Shown here piece after piece: positions 33,171-41,852 of a stretch of DNA of 64,000 bases. Where the stretch lies: positions 4,898,001-4,962,000 of the forward strand of contig NZ_CP139559.1 in assembly GCF_034263275.1 (NCBI RefSeq), written 5' to 3'. Positions within the stretch are counted from its first letter, which is position 1; each line of letters begins with the position of its first letter. Made by a program: the position numbers and the translations under genes. The notes under the pieces are model-generated. The model was not told where the DNA came from and ran no database searches. It saw only the letters and a list, made by a program, of their open reading frames with translations. Origin of the DNA: Mucilaginibacter sp. cycad4 (GTDB lineage: Bacteria > Bacteroidota > Bacteroidia > Sphingobacteriales > Sphingobacteriaceae).

Positions 33171-34706
33171 ATGAAACACATTCTTTTATTGCCGCTTTTG
33201 CTGCTGGCCTGCTCTGTCATCGCTCAAAATAAAAATCTTGATGTTGTTGCTACTGATGCAGGTAAAGTATCAGGCTTAACTAATCAGGCGGGCGATGTGC
33301 ATATTTATAAAGGCATTCCCTTTGCTGCGCCGCCTGTTGGAGATTTGCGCTGGAAAGAGCCGCAGCCCGTAAAACCCTGGGAGGGCGTTAAAAAATGCAC
33401 CGAATTTGCAGCCAGCCCAATGCAGGGCAAGCCGGATCCCTTTGGTGTTTACACGCGCGAGTTCCTGATCCCCTATGAACCCATCAGCGAAGATTGCCTG
33501 TACCTGAATATATGGACAGCCGCAAAAACACCGTCCGAAAAACGACCTGTATTAGTATACATTTACGGTGGTGGTTTTGTAAGCGGCGGCGCGGGCGTGC
33601 CTATTTATGATGGCGAGGCAATGGCTAAAAAGGGTGTCATATTTGTAGTTATCAACTATCGGGTTGGGATCTTCGGTTTCTTTGCCCACCCGGAGTTAAC
33701 CAAAGAGTCGTCGCATAATGCTTCGGGAAATTATGGTTTGATGGATCAGCTTGCTGCATTGAAATGGGTAAAACAGAATATAGCGGCTTTTGGCGGAGAT
33801 CCGGATAAAGTTACAATAGCCGGGCAGTCGGCAGGGTCAATGAGTGTAAATTGTTTGGTAGCATCACCATTAGGCAAAGGGCTGTTTAGCGGCGCAATTG
33901 CCGAAAGCGGGGCCAGCTTTGTTAGTCCGCGGGGAGCCGGCGGGTTGCGGGAAGCTGAGGAAAACGGGGTTAAAACAGCTACGGCTTTAGGTGCAAATTC
34001 CATTGCCGAACTCAGAAATAAACCTGCTGCCGAACTGGTTGGCAAAGGCCAGAGCCGCCCGGTTATTGATGGTTATGTTTTACCCGAAGCGATAGCGGAT
34101 ATTTTTGACGGGCATAAACAAAACGATGTACCGGTACTTACCGGCTGGAATGAGGACGATGCCTTTGTGGGCCCTCCAAAAACAGCCGAAGATTATAAAA
34201 AAATGATAGCAACCCAATATAGTGCCGATGCTGATGAGTTTTTAAAACTATACCCTGCGGGTTCGGATCAGGAAGCCGCTACATCACAGATCCGGATCAA
34301 CCGCGATCAGATCTTCGGCATGCAGAATTATACCTGGGCCAATGTGCAGAGCGAAAAAGGGAAATCGAAAATTTATGTTTACCGCTTTACCCGCCGCCTG
34401 CCTGCCACTGCCGATTTTGTTAAATACGGCGCTTTCCATACCGGAGAAGTTGCTTATGCCTATGATAACCTCAAATTCCTGAACCGCCCATGGGAGCCTG
34501 TTGATCGGCAGTTGGCCAATACCATGAGCGCTTACTGGGCAAACTTTGTTAAAACCGGTAACCCGAACGGGAAAGGCATACCTGCCTGGCCTGCTTATAC
34601 AACAAGCGAAAATAAAATAATGATCCTGGGCGAAACGCCGGGAGCGAAGACTTTGCCTGATAAAGCCGCTTTGGATTTTATGGTGAAGCGCGCAGGCGGA
34701 AAGTGA
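33171..34706 (+). CDS. Type-B carboxylesterase, secreted
   Basis: A 511-residue alpha/beta-hydrolase of the carboxylesterase type-B family. Signal peptide (1-19, CSVIAQ), the family start GKVSGLTNQ...YKGIPFAAPPVGDLRW, EDCLYLNIW (107-115), oxyanion hole GGG (133-135), nucleophile Ser220 in GQSAGS and a His in GAFHTGEVAY near residue 424. The acidic triad member is probably in the NEDDAF region (about 325). Substrate unknown; such enzymes in this phylum often cleave esters on plant or xenobiotic molecules. Confidence 0.92.
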   Translation: MKHILLLPLLLLACSVIAQNKNLDVVATDAGKVSGLTNQAGDVHIYKGIPFAAPPVGDLRWKEPQPVKPWEGVKKCTEFAASPMQGKPDPFGVYTREFLIPYEPISEDCLYLNIWTAAKTPSEKRPVLVYIYGGGFVSGGAGVPIYDGEAMAKKGVIFVVINYRVGIFGFFAHPELTKESSHNASGNYGLMDQLAALKWVKQNIAAFGGDPDKVTIAGQSAGSMSVNCLVASPLGKGLFSGAIAESGASFVSPRGAGGLREAEENGVKTATALGANSIAELRNKPAAELVGKGQSRPVIDGYVLPEAIADIFDGHKQNDVPVLTGWNEDDAFVGPPKTAEDYKKMIATQYSADADEFLKLYPAGSDQEAATSQIRINRDQIFGMQNYTWANVQSEKGKSKIYVYRFTRRLPATADFVKYGAFHTGEVAYAYDNLKFLNRPWEPVDRQLANTMSAYWANFVKTGNPNGKGIPAWPAYTTSENKIMILGETPGAKTLPDKAALDFMVKRAGGK

Positions 34707-34772
34707 TACAGGATTTAGGGATAATTTAACTGGTTTGAAAATTAAGGGCAGCTTTTAAATCAATTGGCAGCA

Positions 34773-34837
34773 GGAGGCACCTACGGAGCCAATACTATTC
34801 GACTTTTTGTTTAAAAGTCAGATTGGCTCAGTGCTCC
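34773..34837. repeat. Palindromic repeat of the GGAGGCACCTACGGAGCCAA type
   Basis: Arms 34773-34792 and 34823-34837 pair imperfectly around an inner perfect hairpin GACTTTT / AAAAGTC (34801-34819). The 20-base left arm is identical to the arm that flanks the IS3 element at 59951-59970. Confidence 0.75.
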
Positions 34838-34900
34838 CGTTTTGAGTATGATTTCCCAAATGTAATCTCCATCACAACCTACCCGTTACATAATTAAAAT

Positions 34901-35205
34901 GGGTGTCATGCCGAGCCCCTCGAAGCCCGGCGGGCAGGGCCTCTGCACGCGACCCTTCAACAGGGGCTACCCATGACATAATAAAAGACGGTCATGCTGA
35001 ACTTGTTTCAGCACCCCACTCGCTAAGCCGCGTGCTAAGCAAATCGCCTACCTATCCCGTGGGATCCTGAAATAAATTCAGGATGACGGGCGGAGAAATG
35101 TCATATCTCCTTCAGAGGCCGCGGCTTTTACTCAGCATGACAGGCCGTCTTTGCTTAATGTCATTTCACCTTCAGAGCCCGCCGGATTTAAACATTCAGT
35201 ATGTC
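34901..35205. repeat. Nested GTCATGCTGA-type inverted repeat cluster
   Basis: AAAGACGG-TCATGCTGA (from 34984) pairs with TCAGCATGA-CAGG-CCGTCTTT (35132-35152), enclosing hairpins GCTGAACTTGTTTCAGC (34996-35012) and GATCCTGAAATAAATTCAGGAT (35063-35084 region), with GTCATG words outside. With the neighbouring repeat this explains most of the 577-bp gap after the carboxylesterase gene; nothing coding was seen in it. Confidence 0.65.
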
Positions 35206-35283
35206 ATATACTTCCCCACCTGAAAAATACTGCAATTGTAAGTTAGCGTATTAATGCCTAATTTTCTGATCTGCAAATCACAA

Positions 35284-36357
35284 ATGAAAAAACATCTTTT
35301 AAACCTATTCCTATCCTTAATAATATCAACAGTTTACGGCCAGCATAAAGCCGTTGATAAAGTGCTTGATTCCTGTATCAAAAAAAGAAACTTTAACGGC
35401 GTAGTTTTAATAGCCCAAAACGGCAAGCCTGATTATTTAAAATATACCGGTATAGCCAACAGGCATTATAATATCAGCTTCTCTCCAAAAACAAGGTTCC
35501 AGATTTTCTCTGTTACAAAAACATTTACGGCTGTACTCATTATGCAGCTATATGAGCAGGGTAAGATCAATCTTGATTCAACCATATCAGCATACTATCC
35601 CGAGTATAAAGGAGAAGCATCACACAAAGTAACCATTCGCAATTTGCTTACGTACAGCAGCGGTCGTTATTTGAAAGAAATGGACCCTAAATTTATTCCC
35701 GAAGCTTACGATCAGAATTTATGGCCGGTAGATACCTTCATTAACAGGTATTGCTCCGAAAAACTGATTGATACACCGGGAACAAAATTTAATTACAGCA
35801 ATGGAGACTTTATTTTATTAGGCAGGATCATCGAAAAAATTTACAAGCAGCCATTTGATATTATCTTGAGAAAAAAGATCCTGGCCCCGCTTAAAATGAA
35901 CAATACCAATTACCTGCACCATGAAGATATTGTCCCTAACCTTGATGAAGGTTATTACAACAAACCAGGCAGTGTGGATTCTTTAATTATGCCTACTTAT
36001 CATTACATTGATAATCATTTCTCAGCAGGGGCCATGTATTCGACACCGCAGGACCTGCTCATTTTTGACCAGGCCATATTTAACCATACACTGTTAAAAA
36101 AAGCTACTGTGGATTTGATGCTGACATCCTATCCCAAACTTGGCGATGTGGCTTTTGGTTTTTGGGTATACCCGCGCAAAATAGGAAAATCTAATACCAT
36201 TTTTGCCGAGCGGCAGGGCGGAGGATACGGAAATGAATCAAACTGGGTGCATTTGATAGATAAAGGAATAACGCTTATTCTGCTTTCCAATACAGAAACA
36301 GCCGATTTAAATAAAATGCGATTGGATTTACTGGATGCTTATTTAAACTACAAATGA
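35284..36357 (+). CDS. Beta-lactamase-related serine hydrolase (class C / PBP4 fold), secreted
   Basis: A 357-residue protein of the class C beta-lactamase-like family. Signal peptide (1-19, STVYGQ), Ser76-Val-Thr-Lys79 nucleophile motif, Tyr-Ser-Asn in FNYSNGDF (second motif), and a late Gly-rich block AERQGGGYGNES in place of KTG. Members include esterases and D-aminopeptidases; beta-lactam resistance cannot be inferred. I start at ATG 35284 since the signal peptide begins there, not at the in-frame ATG ten codons earlier. Monocistronic. Confidence 0.88.
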   Translation: MKKHLLNLFLSLIISTVYGQHKAVDKVLDSCIKKRNFNGVVLIAQNGKPDYLKYTGIANRHYNISFSPKTRFQIFSVTKTFTAVLIMQLYEQGKINLDSTISAYYPEYKGEASHKVTIRNLLTYSSGRYLKEMDPKFIPEAYDQNLWPVDTFINRYCSEKLIDTPGTKFNYSNGDFILLGRIIEKIYKQPFDIILRKKILAPLKMNNTNYLHHEDIVPNLDEGYYNKPGSVDSLIMPTYHYIDNHFSAGAMYSTPQDLLIFDQAIFNHTLLKKATVDLMLTSYPKLGDVAFGFWVYPRKIGKSNTIFAERQGGGYGNESNWVHLIDKGITLILLSNTETADLNKMRLDLLDAYLNYK

Positions 36358-36370
36358 AAGCATGAAGAAC

Positions 36371-36397
36371 CTTACGAGGTTTTAAAAACCTCGTAAG
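36371..36397. terminator. Terminator-like hairpin CTTACGAGGT
   Basis: Perfect inverted repeat with 10-13 bp arms (36371-36383 / 36385-36397) between the convergent serine hydrolase and prfH genes. A sequence relative occurs at 58056-58088, so this hairpin is also a dispersed repeat. Confidence 0.75.
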
Positions 36398-36415
36398 ATT
36401 AAATTATTCTGTTTT

Positions 36416-37030
36416 TTAAATAAGCGGCAATTTTATAACCTTAACAGGGTTGCCTCGCTCAAGCGAATGGTGTTCCAACCATTGGCTTTGCTGCTGATCC
36501 ATCAGTTTACCGGCCTGCAGCGCGGCTATCCGGGCTTCGAGCCGGATTAGGCACAGCTTTTTATTTTGCAATTGTGAGCGATTGTCCATCACGGTAACCT
36601 GTATACCTGTAGGTTTATGAATACCACGTACGGCTGTTTCAACCTTGTTTACGTTTTGCCCGCCCGGGCCTGATGAACGAATGGTTTCAAATCTTACTTC
36701 AGCATCATTAAAAAGTGTTTGTTCCGGAATATCAAATACTTCCACGCCAACGAACCAGTTTTTGCGTTTATGAGCCGGGCGGAAGGGGCTTTGCGCAACC
36801 CACTGCACCGTTCCCCACCATTCTTTTATCAAAGCGTCGGGATTTTCTGCTTCGGTCATTAATGTGGATGAAAGGAGTGTGCCGCTTTGTAATCCCGGGA
36901 TATCTTCTGTCACAGATATGGTTATGTTTTGTGCCCGCGCCTGTTTCAGGATCAGGTCCCGAACTTTAACAACAACAAGGCAACATTCGGCCGGGCCTTT
37001 GCCCGCCGTAATTTGTATAATCTTTTTCAT
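36416..37030 (-). CDS. prfH: Peptide chain release factor homologue PrfH
   Basis: A 204-residue release-factor relative with the GGQ motif (Gly123-Gly124-Gln125 in SSGPGGQNVNKVETAVRG) but without the codon-recognition domain of RF1/RF2. N-terminal ITAGKGPAECCLVV and RPAHKRKNWFVGVE (84-97) are characteristic of PrfH. PrfH releases peptide from ribosomes whose 16S decoding site has been cut, so that RtcB can rejoin the RNA. Its ATG overlaps the rtcB stop codon (TAATG), giving tight coupling. Last gene of a three-gene minus-strand operon. Confidence 0.93.
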   Translation of the reverse strand: MKKIIQITAGKGPAECCLVVVKVRDLILKQARAQNITISVTEDIPGLQSGTLLSSTLMTEAENPDALIKEWWGTVQWVAQSPFRPAHKRKNWFVGVEVFDIPEQTLFNDAEVRFETIRSSGPGGQNVNKVETAVRGIHKPTGIQVTVMDNRSQLQNKKLCLIRLEARIAALQAGKLMDQQQSQWLEHHSLERGNPVKVIKLPLI

Positions 37031-38430
37031 TATTCTTTGTCCATTCTTACTGTGTGCGGGTAAAACTTACCCTGTACTTCAATTAATTGTTGCTGAGCCG
37101 CTATTACCGTTTCGATATTTTTATAAGCTGATGGGTTTTCCTCCAAACTACCGTCGATAAGCGTTACTCCGGCCTCGGTCAGCATTTTCTTCATTGCCGA
37201 AGCCGTTATATTTTCCCGGGCTTCCCTGCGGCTCATAGCCCTCCCCGCCCCGTGCGCGGCAGATTGTAAGGCACTGTCATTTCCTTTGCCCATTACCAGA
37301 TAAGCAGGTGTAGCCATGCTGCCGGGGATAATCCCCAGTTCGCCCGCATGTGCGGGTGTGGCACCTTTGCGATGGATGATCGCTCCTGTGCCATTAGCCA
37401 GTACATCCTTCCATGCAAAGTTGTGGTGATTTTCCACTTTGGCCAGTGCTTTTAATCCTAATGCTTTTAAAAGGTTAGTGTGGATACAGTCATGACATGC
37501 CTTTGCATAATCGCCGGCAAGAGTCATGCTGAGCCAGTATTCCTGCCCCGCTTCGGTATTAAGGTCAAGCCAGGCCAGCTGCTGCGCTTCGCGCGGAAGT
37601 TTGCAGCTGTCCATAGCTATTTGCGTATAATGCCGGGCGATATTTGCTCCCAAACCCCTGCTGCCCGAGTGCGACAGCAAAGCCAGGTATTGTTTTGGCG
37701 GCAGATTAAGAGTGTTATCTTCATAAAGCTCCATCAGCCCAAAGTCCACAAAATGATTACCGCTGCCCGATGAGCCTAATTGCTTAACTGCCTTGCCATG
37801 CAGCTTTTTAAGCAATTGGGTTTGATTAAACACCAGGCTGTCCAGCACCTCGTGATATTGCGGTGCACTTAATCCACCATCAATACCAAAATGGGTATGA
37901 TCATTTATAGCCTGTTTTATTTGGTGGAGGTAACGTTTTAAAAAGCGCTCATCAGCATCAATGATGGATAAAGCCATTCTGCAGCCAATATCCATACCCA
38001 CCCCGTAAGGGATCACCGCGTTTTTAACAGCAAGTACGCCACCAATAGGCAAACCATAGCCACAATGTGCATCAGGCATCAGTGCCCCCTGTAAACTAAC
38101 CGGGAGCTTAAGTGCAAGCTCTATTTGTTTTATGGCGTATGGCTCAATACCGGCTTCACCAAAAATGGCTAAAGGCGCGCGTTGCTCCTGTAATTCATAA
38201 GATACCGCCACAGGTTCATTTGCTTTGCAGATGAATGTTCTGGCTATTTTGCCGGTTATTTCATTGTTTAAATAGATATCAGGCTGCTGCCGGATACCTG
38301 TTAATAAGTTCATCACCTCTGCTTTGCTATAATGTTTGAAGTGTTTCGCTATAATATTCACAGCCAGGCTGCGCTGCTTATTACCGGCGTAGCCTATCTG
38401 TGTTAATTCTTTTGTTTTTAAATTGCCCAT
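37030..38430 (-). CDS. rtcB: RNA-splicing ligase RtcB (PrfH-associated type)
   Basis: A 466-residue GTP- and Mn-dependent ligase that joins RNA ends with 2',3'-cyclic phosphate (3'-phosphate) to 5'-OH ends. All catalytic positions are visible: Asp147-x-x-Cys150 in GVGMDIGCR, His226 in SGNHF, His254 in LLSHSGSRG, His336 in HHNFAW, and the guanylated His393 in AAHGAGRAMSR, plus HRKGAT (353-358). It precedes prfH with overlapping codons, and follows an unknown gene by 12 bases. No RtcR regulator is nearby. The pair is known to mend ribosomes damaged by decoding-centre nucleases; here that role is inferred. Confidence 0.95.
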   Translation of the reverse strand: MGNLKTKELTQIGYAGNKQRSLAVNIIAKHFKHYSKAEVMNLLTGIRQQPDIYLNNEITGKIARTFICKANEPVAVSYELQEQRAPLAIFGEAGIEPYAIKQIELALKLPVSLQGALMPDAHCGYGLPIGGVLAVKNAVIPYGVGMDIGCRMALSIIDADERFLKRYLHQIKQAINDHTHFGIDGGLSAPQYHEVLDSLVFNQTQLLKKLHGKAVKQLGSSGSGNHFVDFGLMELYEDNTLNLPPKQYLALLSHSGSRGLGANIARHYTQIAMDSCKLPREAQQLAWLDLNTEAGQEYWLSMTLAGDYAKACHDCIHTNLLKALGLKALAKVENHHNFAWKDVLANGTGAIIHRKGATPAHAGELGIIPGSMATPAYLVMGKGNDSALQSAAHGAGRAMSRREARENITASAMKKMLTEAGVTLIDGSLEENPSAYKNIETVIAAQQQLIEVQGKFYPHTVRMDKE

Positions 38431-38442
38431 ATGGGTATTGTT

Positions 38443-39171
38443 TTAATAGTCGAAATATGCCTCTTTTGAGGTGTACTTCGGTTTGTTTTTAAATTCGTTA
38501 ATGTATTTGGGTTGTTCGAAAAAAAGGGTCTTCCAATATTTGTAAGTATTACCGCGCAATATTTTATTTATATGCGGCCACAGGTTGTAATTCATGATGT
38601 GGTTGTCAATTTCACCAATCTGTTGTTCCAGTAGTTCGTCGCTGAGTTTTACCTGATAAATGAAATGAGGCTTAATAGCCAATTCAAACCGCCATGGTTC
38701 TGTGAACACAAACCTTACTTCCCAATCTCGGTATAGTTCGTGCCATATTTCTTTTCGTTCAAAAAGAGCTTTTTCTTCGTCGGTAAGCATCATCTTATTC
38801 ACGCGCCAATTGTACGGACTGAAATCCCTCAGAAACTGAGGCCGGTTTAAATATTCGTAAGTCATTCTCCTCTTTTTCTTTACCTGAAATGTTTCATCGT
38901 AGTGGTAAACAGGGGAGTTTATTTTACTCAGTAACGTTTCAAAGAAATCGGCCTTAGAGCCACGCTTTTCTTTAGCTGTTAGCACAAATTCTCGTTTCCA
39001 ACCCTTTCGATATGGTTTTTCGAGGGGAATCCATGGCAGCGCATTTCTTTCTGAGTTTAGTTTATCCTGGAGTTCGTTAATTTGGATCAGTTTTTTATCA
39101 AATGCTTCTTTAACCAATCGCTTTTTTCTCCGTGCCGATTTTAAACGGTACGGCAAATCATGTATGTCCAT
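38443..39171 (-). CDS. Unknown basic/aromatic protein, first gene of the rtcB-prfH operon
   Basis: About 242 residues from the ATG at 39171; the frame extends to a TTG at 39216 (257 residues), so the start is open. The N-terminus is strongly basic with RLKSARRKKRLVKEAF and a probable coiled coil (about 5-45), followed by a Trp/Tyr/Phe-rich region with repeated EW/RW words (PYNWRVNKMM, HELYRDWEVRFVFTEPWRF) and a basic end KYWKTLFFEQPKY. No signal peptide or membrane segment. I recognise no domain. The composition suits RNA or ribosome contact. The stop is 12 bases before rtcB, and the gene is the only other member of the operon. Confidence 0.75.
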   Translation of the reverse strand: MDIHDLPYRLKSARRKKRLVKEAFDKKLIQINELQDKLNSERNALPWIPLEKPYRKGWKREFVLTAKEKRGSKADFFETLLSKINSPVYHYDETFQVKKKRRMTYEYLNRPQFLRDFSPYNWRVNKMMLTDEEKALFERKEIWHELYRDWEVRFVFTEPWRFELAIKPHFIYQVKLSDELLEQQIGEIDNHIMNYNLWPHINKILRGNTYKYWKTLFFEQPKYINEFKNKPKYTSKEAYFDY

Positions 39172-39216
39172 GGGACTGTACGTGTTTAGTTTTGCCAAAT
39201 CTGTTATGATTTTCAA

Positions 39217-39745
39217 AAATTCATCCCCGGGTTAGGGATCTACCCATTTTAAAAAGTGCGACCAAAGCCTTAACATGGAAAAAATCCGCGGACAAACAAC
39301 ACCTGTTGCCGGTTAAAACACCGGTAAAAACGTTTAAATAAAAACAAAAGAATTGCTGTCCACCTGTTAAAGGTGATGCACTAATGGGATATGGATGAGA
39401 TACTCTGTAGCATAGTCCTTAAAATATTAAAGGGTTAACAATTAAGGAATTGCTGCAAAGATGCAAATATTTTTTAATTAAAAGAATTCATATAAACAAG
39501 AATGAAAATCCAATGGGCTCCGCGGAGAAAACAAGATCTCCTTCACGTTATGCTAACCTCGTTTTCAATAGCCCCGCGGGATAGTAGCTAATAGATTTTG
39601 CTACGGGCCTAAATAAGAATAGGCGCAAACCATTCCCGATTTGTCATCATTATGAACTTTCAAAACCGCACAATCCTTTTACAAAACAAACTTTGGTAAA
39701 ATTCAATTAATCACCTATTTTTGTCGCAATCATATACATAACATC
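39217..39745. other. 529-bp divergent intergenic region, no gene seen
   Basis: It separates the RNA-repair operon from the symporter cluster. A weak minus-strand -7-like CATCTTTG (39463-39456) could start the RNA-repair operon, which would then have a leader of about 240-290 bases. The plus-strand promoter at 39692-39723 serves the symporter cluster. Short inverted words around CTCCGCGG / CCGCGG (39511-39590) hint at remnants of repeats. Nothing coding was found. Confidence 0.4.
39692..39723 (+). promoter_or_regulatory. Predicted promoter of the symporter cluster
   Basis: TTTG (39692-39695), a 20-base spacer and TATTTTTG (39716-39723) match both elements of the Bacteroidota primary promoter exactly, 22 bases before the first ATG of the cluster. 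Confidence 0.7.
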
Positions 39746-39937
39746 ATGGGACACCATAAAGAAGAAAAAGAAAACTTTGATTACATATACTATTTAGTAG
39801 GATTAATCTCTGGCTTATTTGTAGGCGGTATTATTGAAAAAGGCTTTACCTGGATTTTTATAGGTGGTGTTTTAGGCTTGTTAACTGCTGCTGCATATAT
39901 CGCCGTGTTAGTTCGTGGCCGCAATGAAGAGGCCTGA
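39746..39937 (+). CDS. Small two-helix membrane protein
   Basis: A 63-residue protein with a charged start (MGHHKEEKENFD) and two glycine-rich hydrophobic helices (about 14-34 and 37-56, LVGLISGLFVGGIIEKG and FIGGVLGLLTAAAYIAVLV). I recognise no family. Its last 14 bases overlap the start of the next small gene, which in turn overlaps the symporter gene, so the three are co-translated. Confidence 0.7.
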   Translation: MGHHKEEKENFDYIYYLVGLISGLFVGGIIEKGFTWIFIGGVLGLLTAAAYIAVLVRGRNEEA

Positions 39938-40049
39938 TCCTGACCTGCCTTCATTTATAAAAAATTGGAACCAGTTTTACGGCATTGTTGCCGCATGGCT
40001 GGTTTTTTTAGTTTTAGTATTCTGGCTCATTACCAAATTCTTTGAATGA
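39924..40049 (+). CDS. 41-residue single-helix membrane protein coupled to the symporter
   Basis: A very short frame missed by usual length limits: a polar start MKRPDPDLPSFIKNWNQFYG, then one hydrophobic helix (about 21-37, VAAWLVFLVLVFWLI) and TKFFE. The ATG lies 14 bases inside the preceding gene, and the TGA stop shares ATGA with the symporter start (40046), both typical of translational coupling. It may be a small subunit or assembly aid of the symporter; that role is inferred from position. Confidence 0.7.
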   Translation: MKRPDPDLPSFIKNWNQFYGIVAAWLVFLVLVFWLITKFFE

Positions 40050-41755
40050 GTTTAACCGACTGGATTGTTTTAGGCCTTACCTTATTTTCTATAGTGCTGT
40101 ATGGCATATGGAAAAGCGGCAATAATAAAAATATCGACCAGTTTTTGATGGGCAGCCGCTCATTGCCCTGGTACCATGTGGGCTTATCGGTAATGGCCAC
40201 GCAGGCAAGTGCCATCACTTTTCTTTCGGCACCAGGCCAGGCTTATTCAGACGGGATGCGTTTTGTGCAGTTCTACTTTGGGCTACCCCTGGCCATGATC
40301 GTACTTTGTATCACCTTTGTTCCCATTTTCCATCGCCTTAAGGTTTATACGGCATACGAGTTCTTAGAGCAGCGTTTTGATCTGAAAACCCGTGCACTTA
40401 CATCGTTCCTGTTCCTGGTGCAGCGGGGGCTTTCAACCGGGGTTACCATTTACGCTCCGTCTATCATCCTTTCAACCATATTAAATATCAATACGGTTTA
40501 CACTACACTGTTTATTGGCGGGTTAGTAATTGTTTATACCGTTTATGGCGGCAGTAAGGCTGTGTCATACACCCAGCTATTGCAGATGAGCATTATTTTT
40601 ACGGGGATGTTTTTGGCAGGAGTACTGGTGGTTTACCTGTTACCCGGCAATGTAAGTTTCATGAGCTCGCTCAAAATGGCGGGTAAAATGGGCCGCATGA
40701 ACGTGATAGACTGGAAATTTGACCCGGATAATCGTTATACAGTTTGGAGCGGATTGATCGGGGGTTTCTTTTTACAGCTCTCCTATTTCGGTACCGATCA
40801 AAGCCAGGTTGGGCGTTATTTAACCGGCAGCTCGGTAGGGCAAAGCCGGTTAGGATTGATCATGAACGGCTTGATCAAGATCCCGATGCAATTCCTGATC
40901 CTGTTGATAGGTGTACTGGTATTCGCGTTTTACCAGTTTAACCGCCCGCCAATGTTTTTTAACCAATACGAGGTTAAGCAGATCAAAAGCAGCAATTATG
41001 CCACACAATATAATTCCCTCGACCAGCAGTATACCCAGGCTTTTGAGCAAAAGAAGATCAAAGCCAATGAGCTGGTAAAAGCTATCGACAGTAAAAATGA
41101 AGAAAGTATTGACCGTGCGCAAAACCAGTTAAAGATAGCCGATAGCAAGGCCCATACCATCAGGCAAAACGCCATTGAACTGATGAAAAAGAACAATCCC
41201 AAGGCCGACGATAATGATACCAATTATGTGTTCCTCACCTTTGTTACGCAGTATTTGCCTAAAGGATTGATCGGCTTGCTGATAGCTATCATTTTCCTGG
41301 CGTCTATGGGCTCAACGGCAAGTGCTTTAAACTCGTTGGCATCAACAAGTGTGGTTGATATTTACAAACGTATTGTTAATCCAAACGCAACAGATCAAAA
41401 TTATTTAAACGCGTCGCGCCTGGCAACGGTGTTTTGGGGTGTAGTTTGCATCGGCATGGCATTGTACGCCGGTCGCATTGGTAATTTATTGGAAGCCGTG
41501 AATCAGTTAGGCTCCTATATCTATGGAACTATACTTGGCGTGTTTATCGTGGCTTTCTATCTTAAAAAAATAAAAGGAACTGCGGTATTTATAGCGGCAG
41601 TTATAACTGAAGCTATCATTTGCATATTGGGTTATTATAACCTGATAGCATACTTATGGCTCAATGCAATAGGTGCAGTCCTGCTGATTATAATTGCGTG
41701 GGTGATCAATATGATGACTTCCGCTGAAGCCGTCATTACCCGGGATGCTGATTAA
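40046..41755 (+). CDS. Sodium/solute symporter, SSS family
   Basis: A 569-residue inner-membrane symporter with the LeuT-like core of the SSS family; GSRSLPWYHVGLSVMATQAS (36-55), SAPGQAYSDG (61-70) and YFGTDQSQVGRYLTG (247-261) fit the family. About 13 membrane helices are expected. A charged, probably coiled-coil stretch (about 301-390, with repeated K, Q, N and E) interrupts the membrane segments, which is unusual for the family. The substrate is unknown. It is the last gene of a three-gene overlapping cluster; a strong bidirectional terminator follows. Confidence 0.9.
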   Translation: MSLTDWIVLGLTLFSIVLYGIWKSGNNKNIDQFLMGSRSLPWYHVGLSVMATQASAITFLSAPGQAYSDGMRFVQFYFGLPLAMIVLCITFVPIFHRLKVYTAYEFLEQRFDLKTRALTSFLFLVQRGLSTGVTIYAPSIILSTILNINTVYTTLFIGGLVIVYTVYGGSKAVSYTQLLQMSIIFTGMFLAGVLVVYLLPGNVSFMSSLKMAGKMGRMNVIDWKFDPDNRYTVWSGLIGGFFLQLSYFGTDQSQVGRYLTGSSVGQSRLGLIMNGLIKIPMQFLILLIGVLVFAFYQFNRPPMFFNQYEVKQIKSSNYATQYNSLDQQYTQAFEQKKIKANELVKAIDSKNEESIDRAQNQLKIADSKAHTIRQNAIELMKKNNPKADDNDTNYVFLTFVTQYLPKGLIGLLIAIIFLASMGSTASALNSLASTSVVDIYKRIVNPNATDQNYLNASRLATVFWGVVCIGMALYAGRIGNLLEAVNQLGSYIYGTILGVFIVAFYLKKIKGTAVFIAAVITEAIICILGYYNLIAYLWLNAIGAVLLIIIAWVINMMTSAEAVITRDAD

Positions 41756-41772
41756 CGTTCATTTAGATATAC

Positions 41773-41815
41773 AATAATAAAGGGTCCGTTTTCAGAAAAC
41801 GAACCCTTTATTATT
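41773..41815. terminator. Bidirectional terminator
   Basis: AATAATAAAGGGT (from 41773) pairs with ACCCTTTATTATT (to 41815), with an inner CGTTTT / AAAACG stem, between the convergent symporter and DUF2911 genes. Confidence 0.85.
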
Positions 41816-41821
41816 AAAAAG

Positions 41822-41840
41822 CCCTCTCCTTTGGAGAGGG
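41822..41840. repeat. CCCTCTCC...GGAGAGGG palindromic repeat
   Basis: Perfect 8-bp arms around TTT, followed by TTGGGTGAGG, 12 bases from the DUF2911 stop codon. Same family as 33071, 52999 and 55482. Confidence 0.75.
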
Positions 41841-41852
41841 TTGGGTGAGGTT

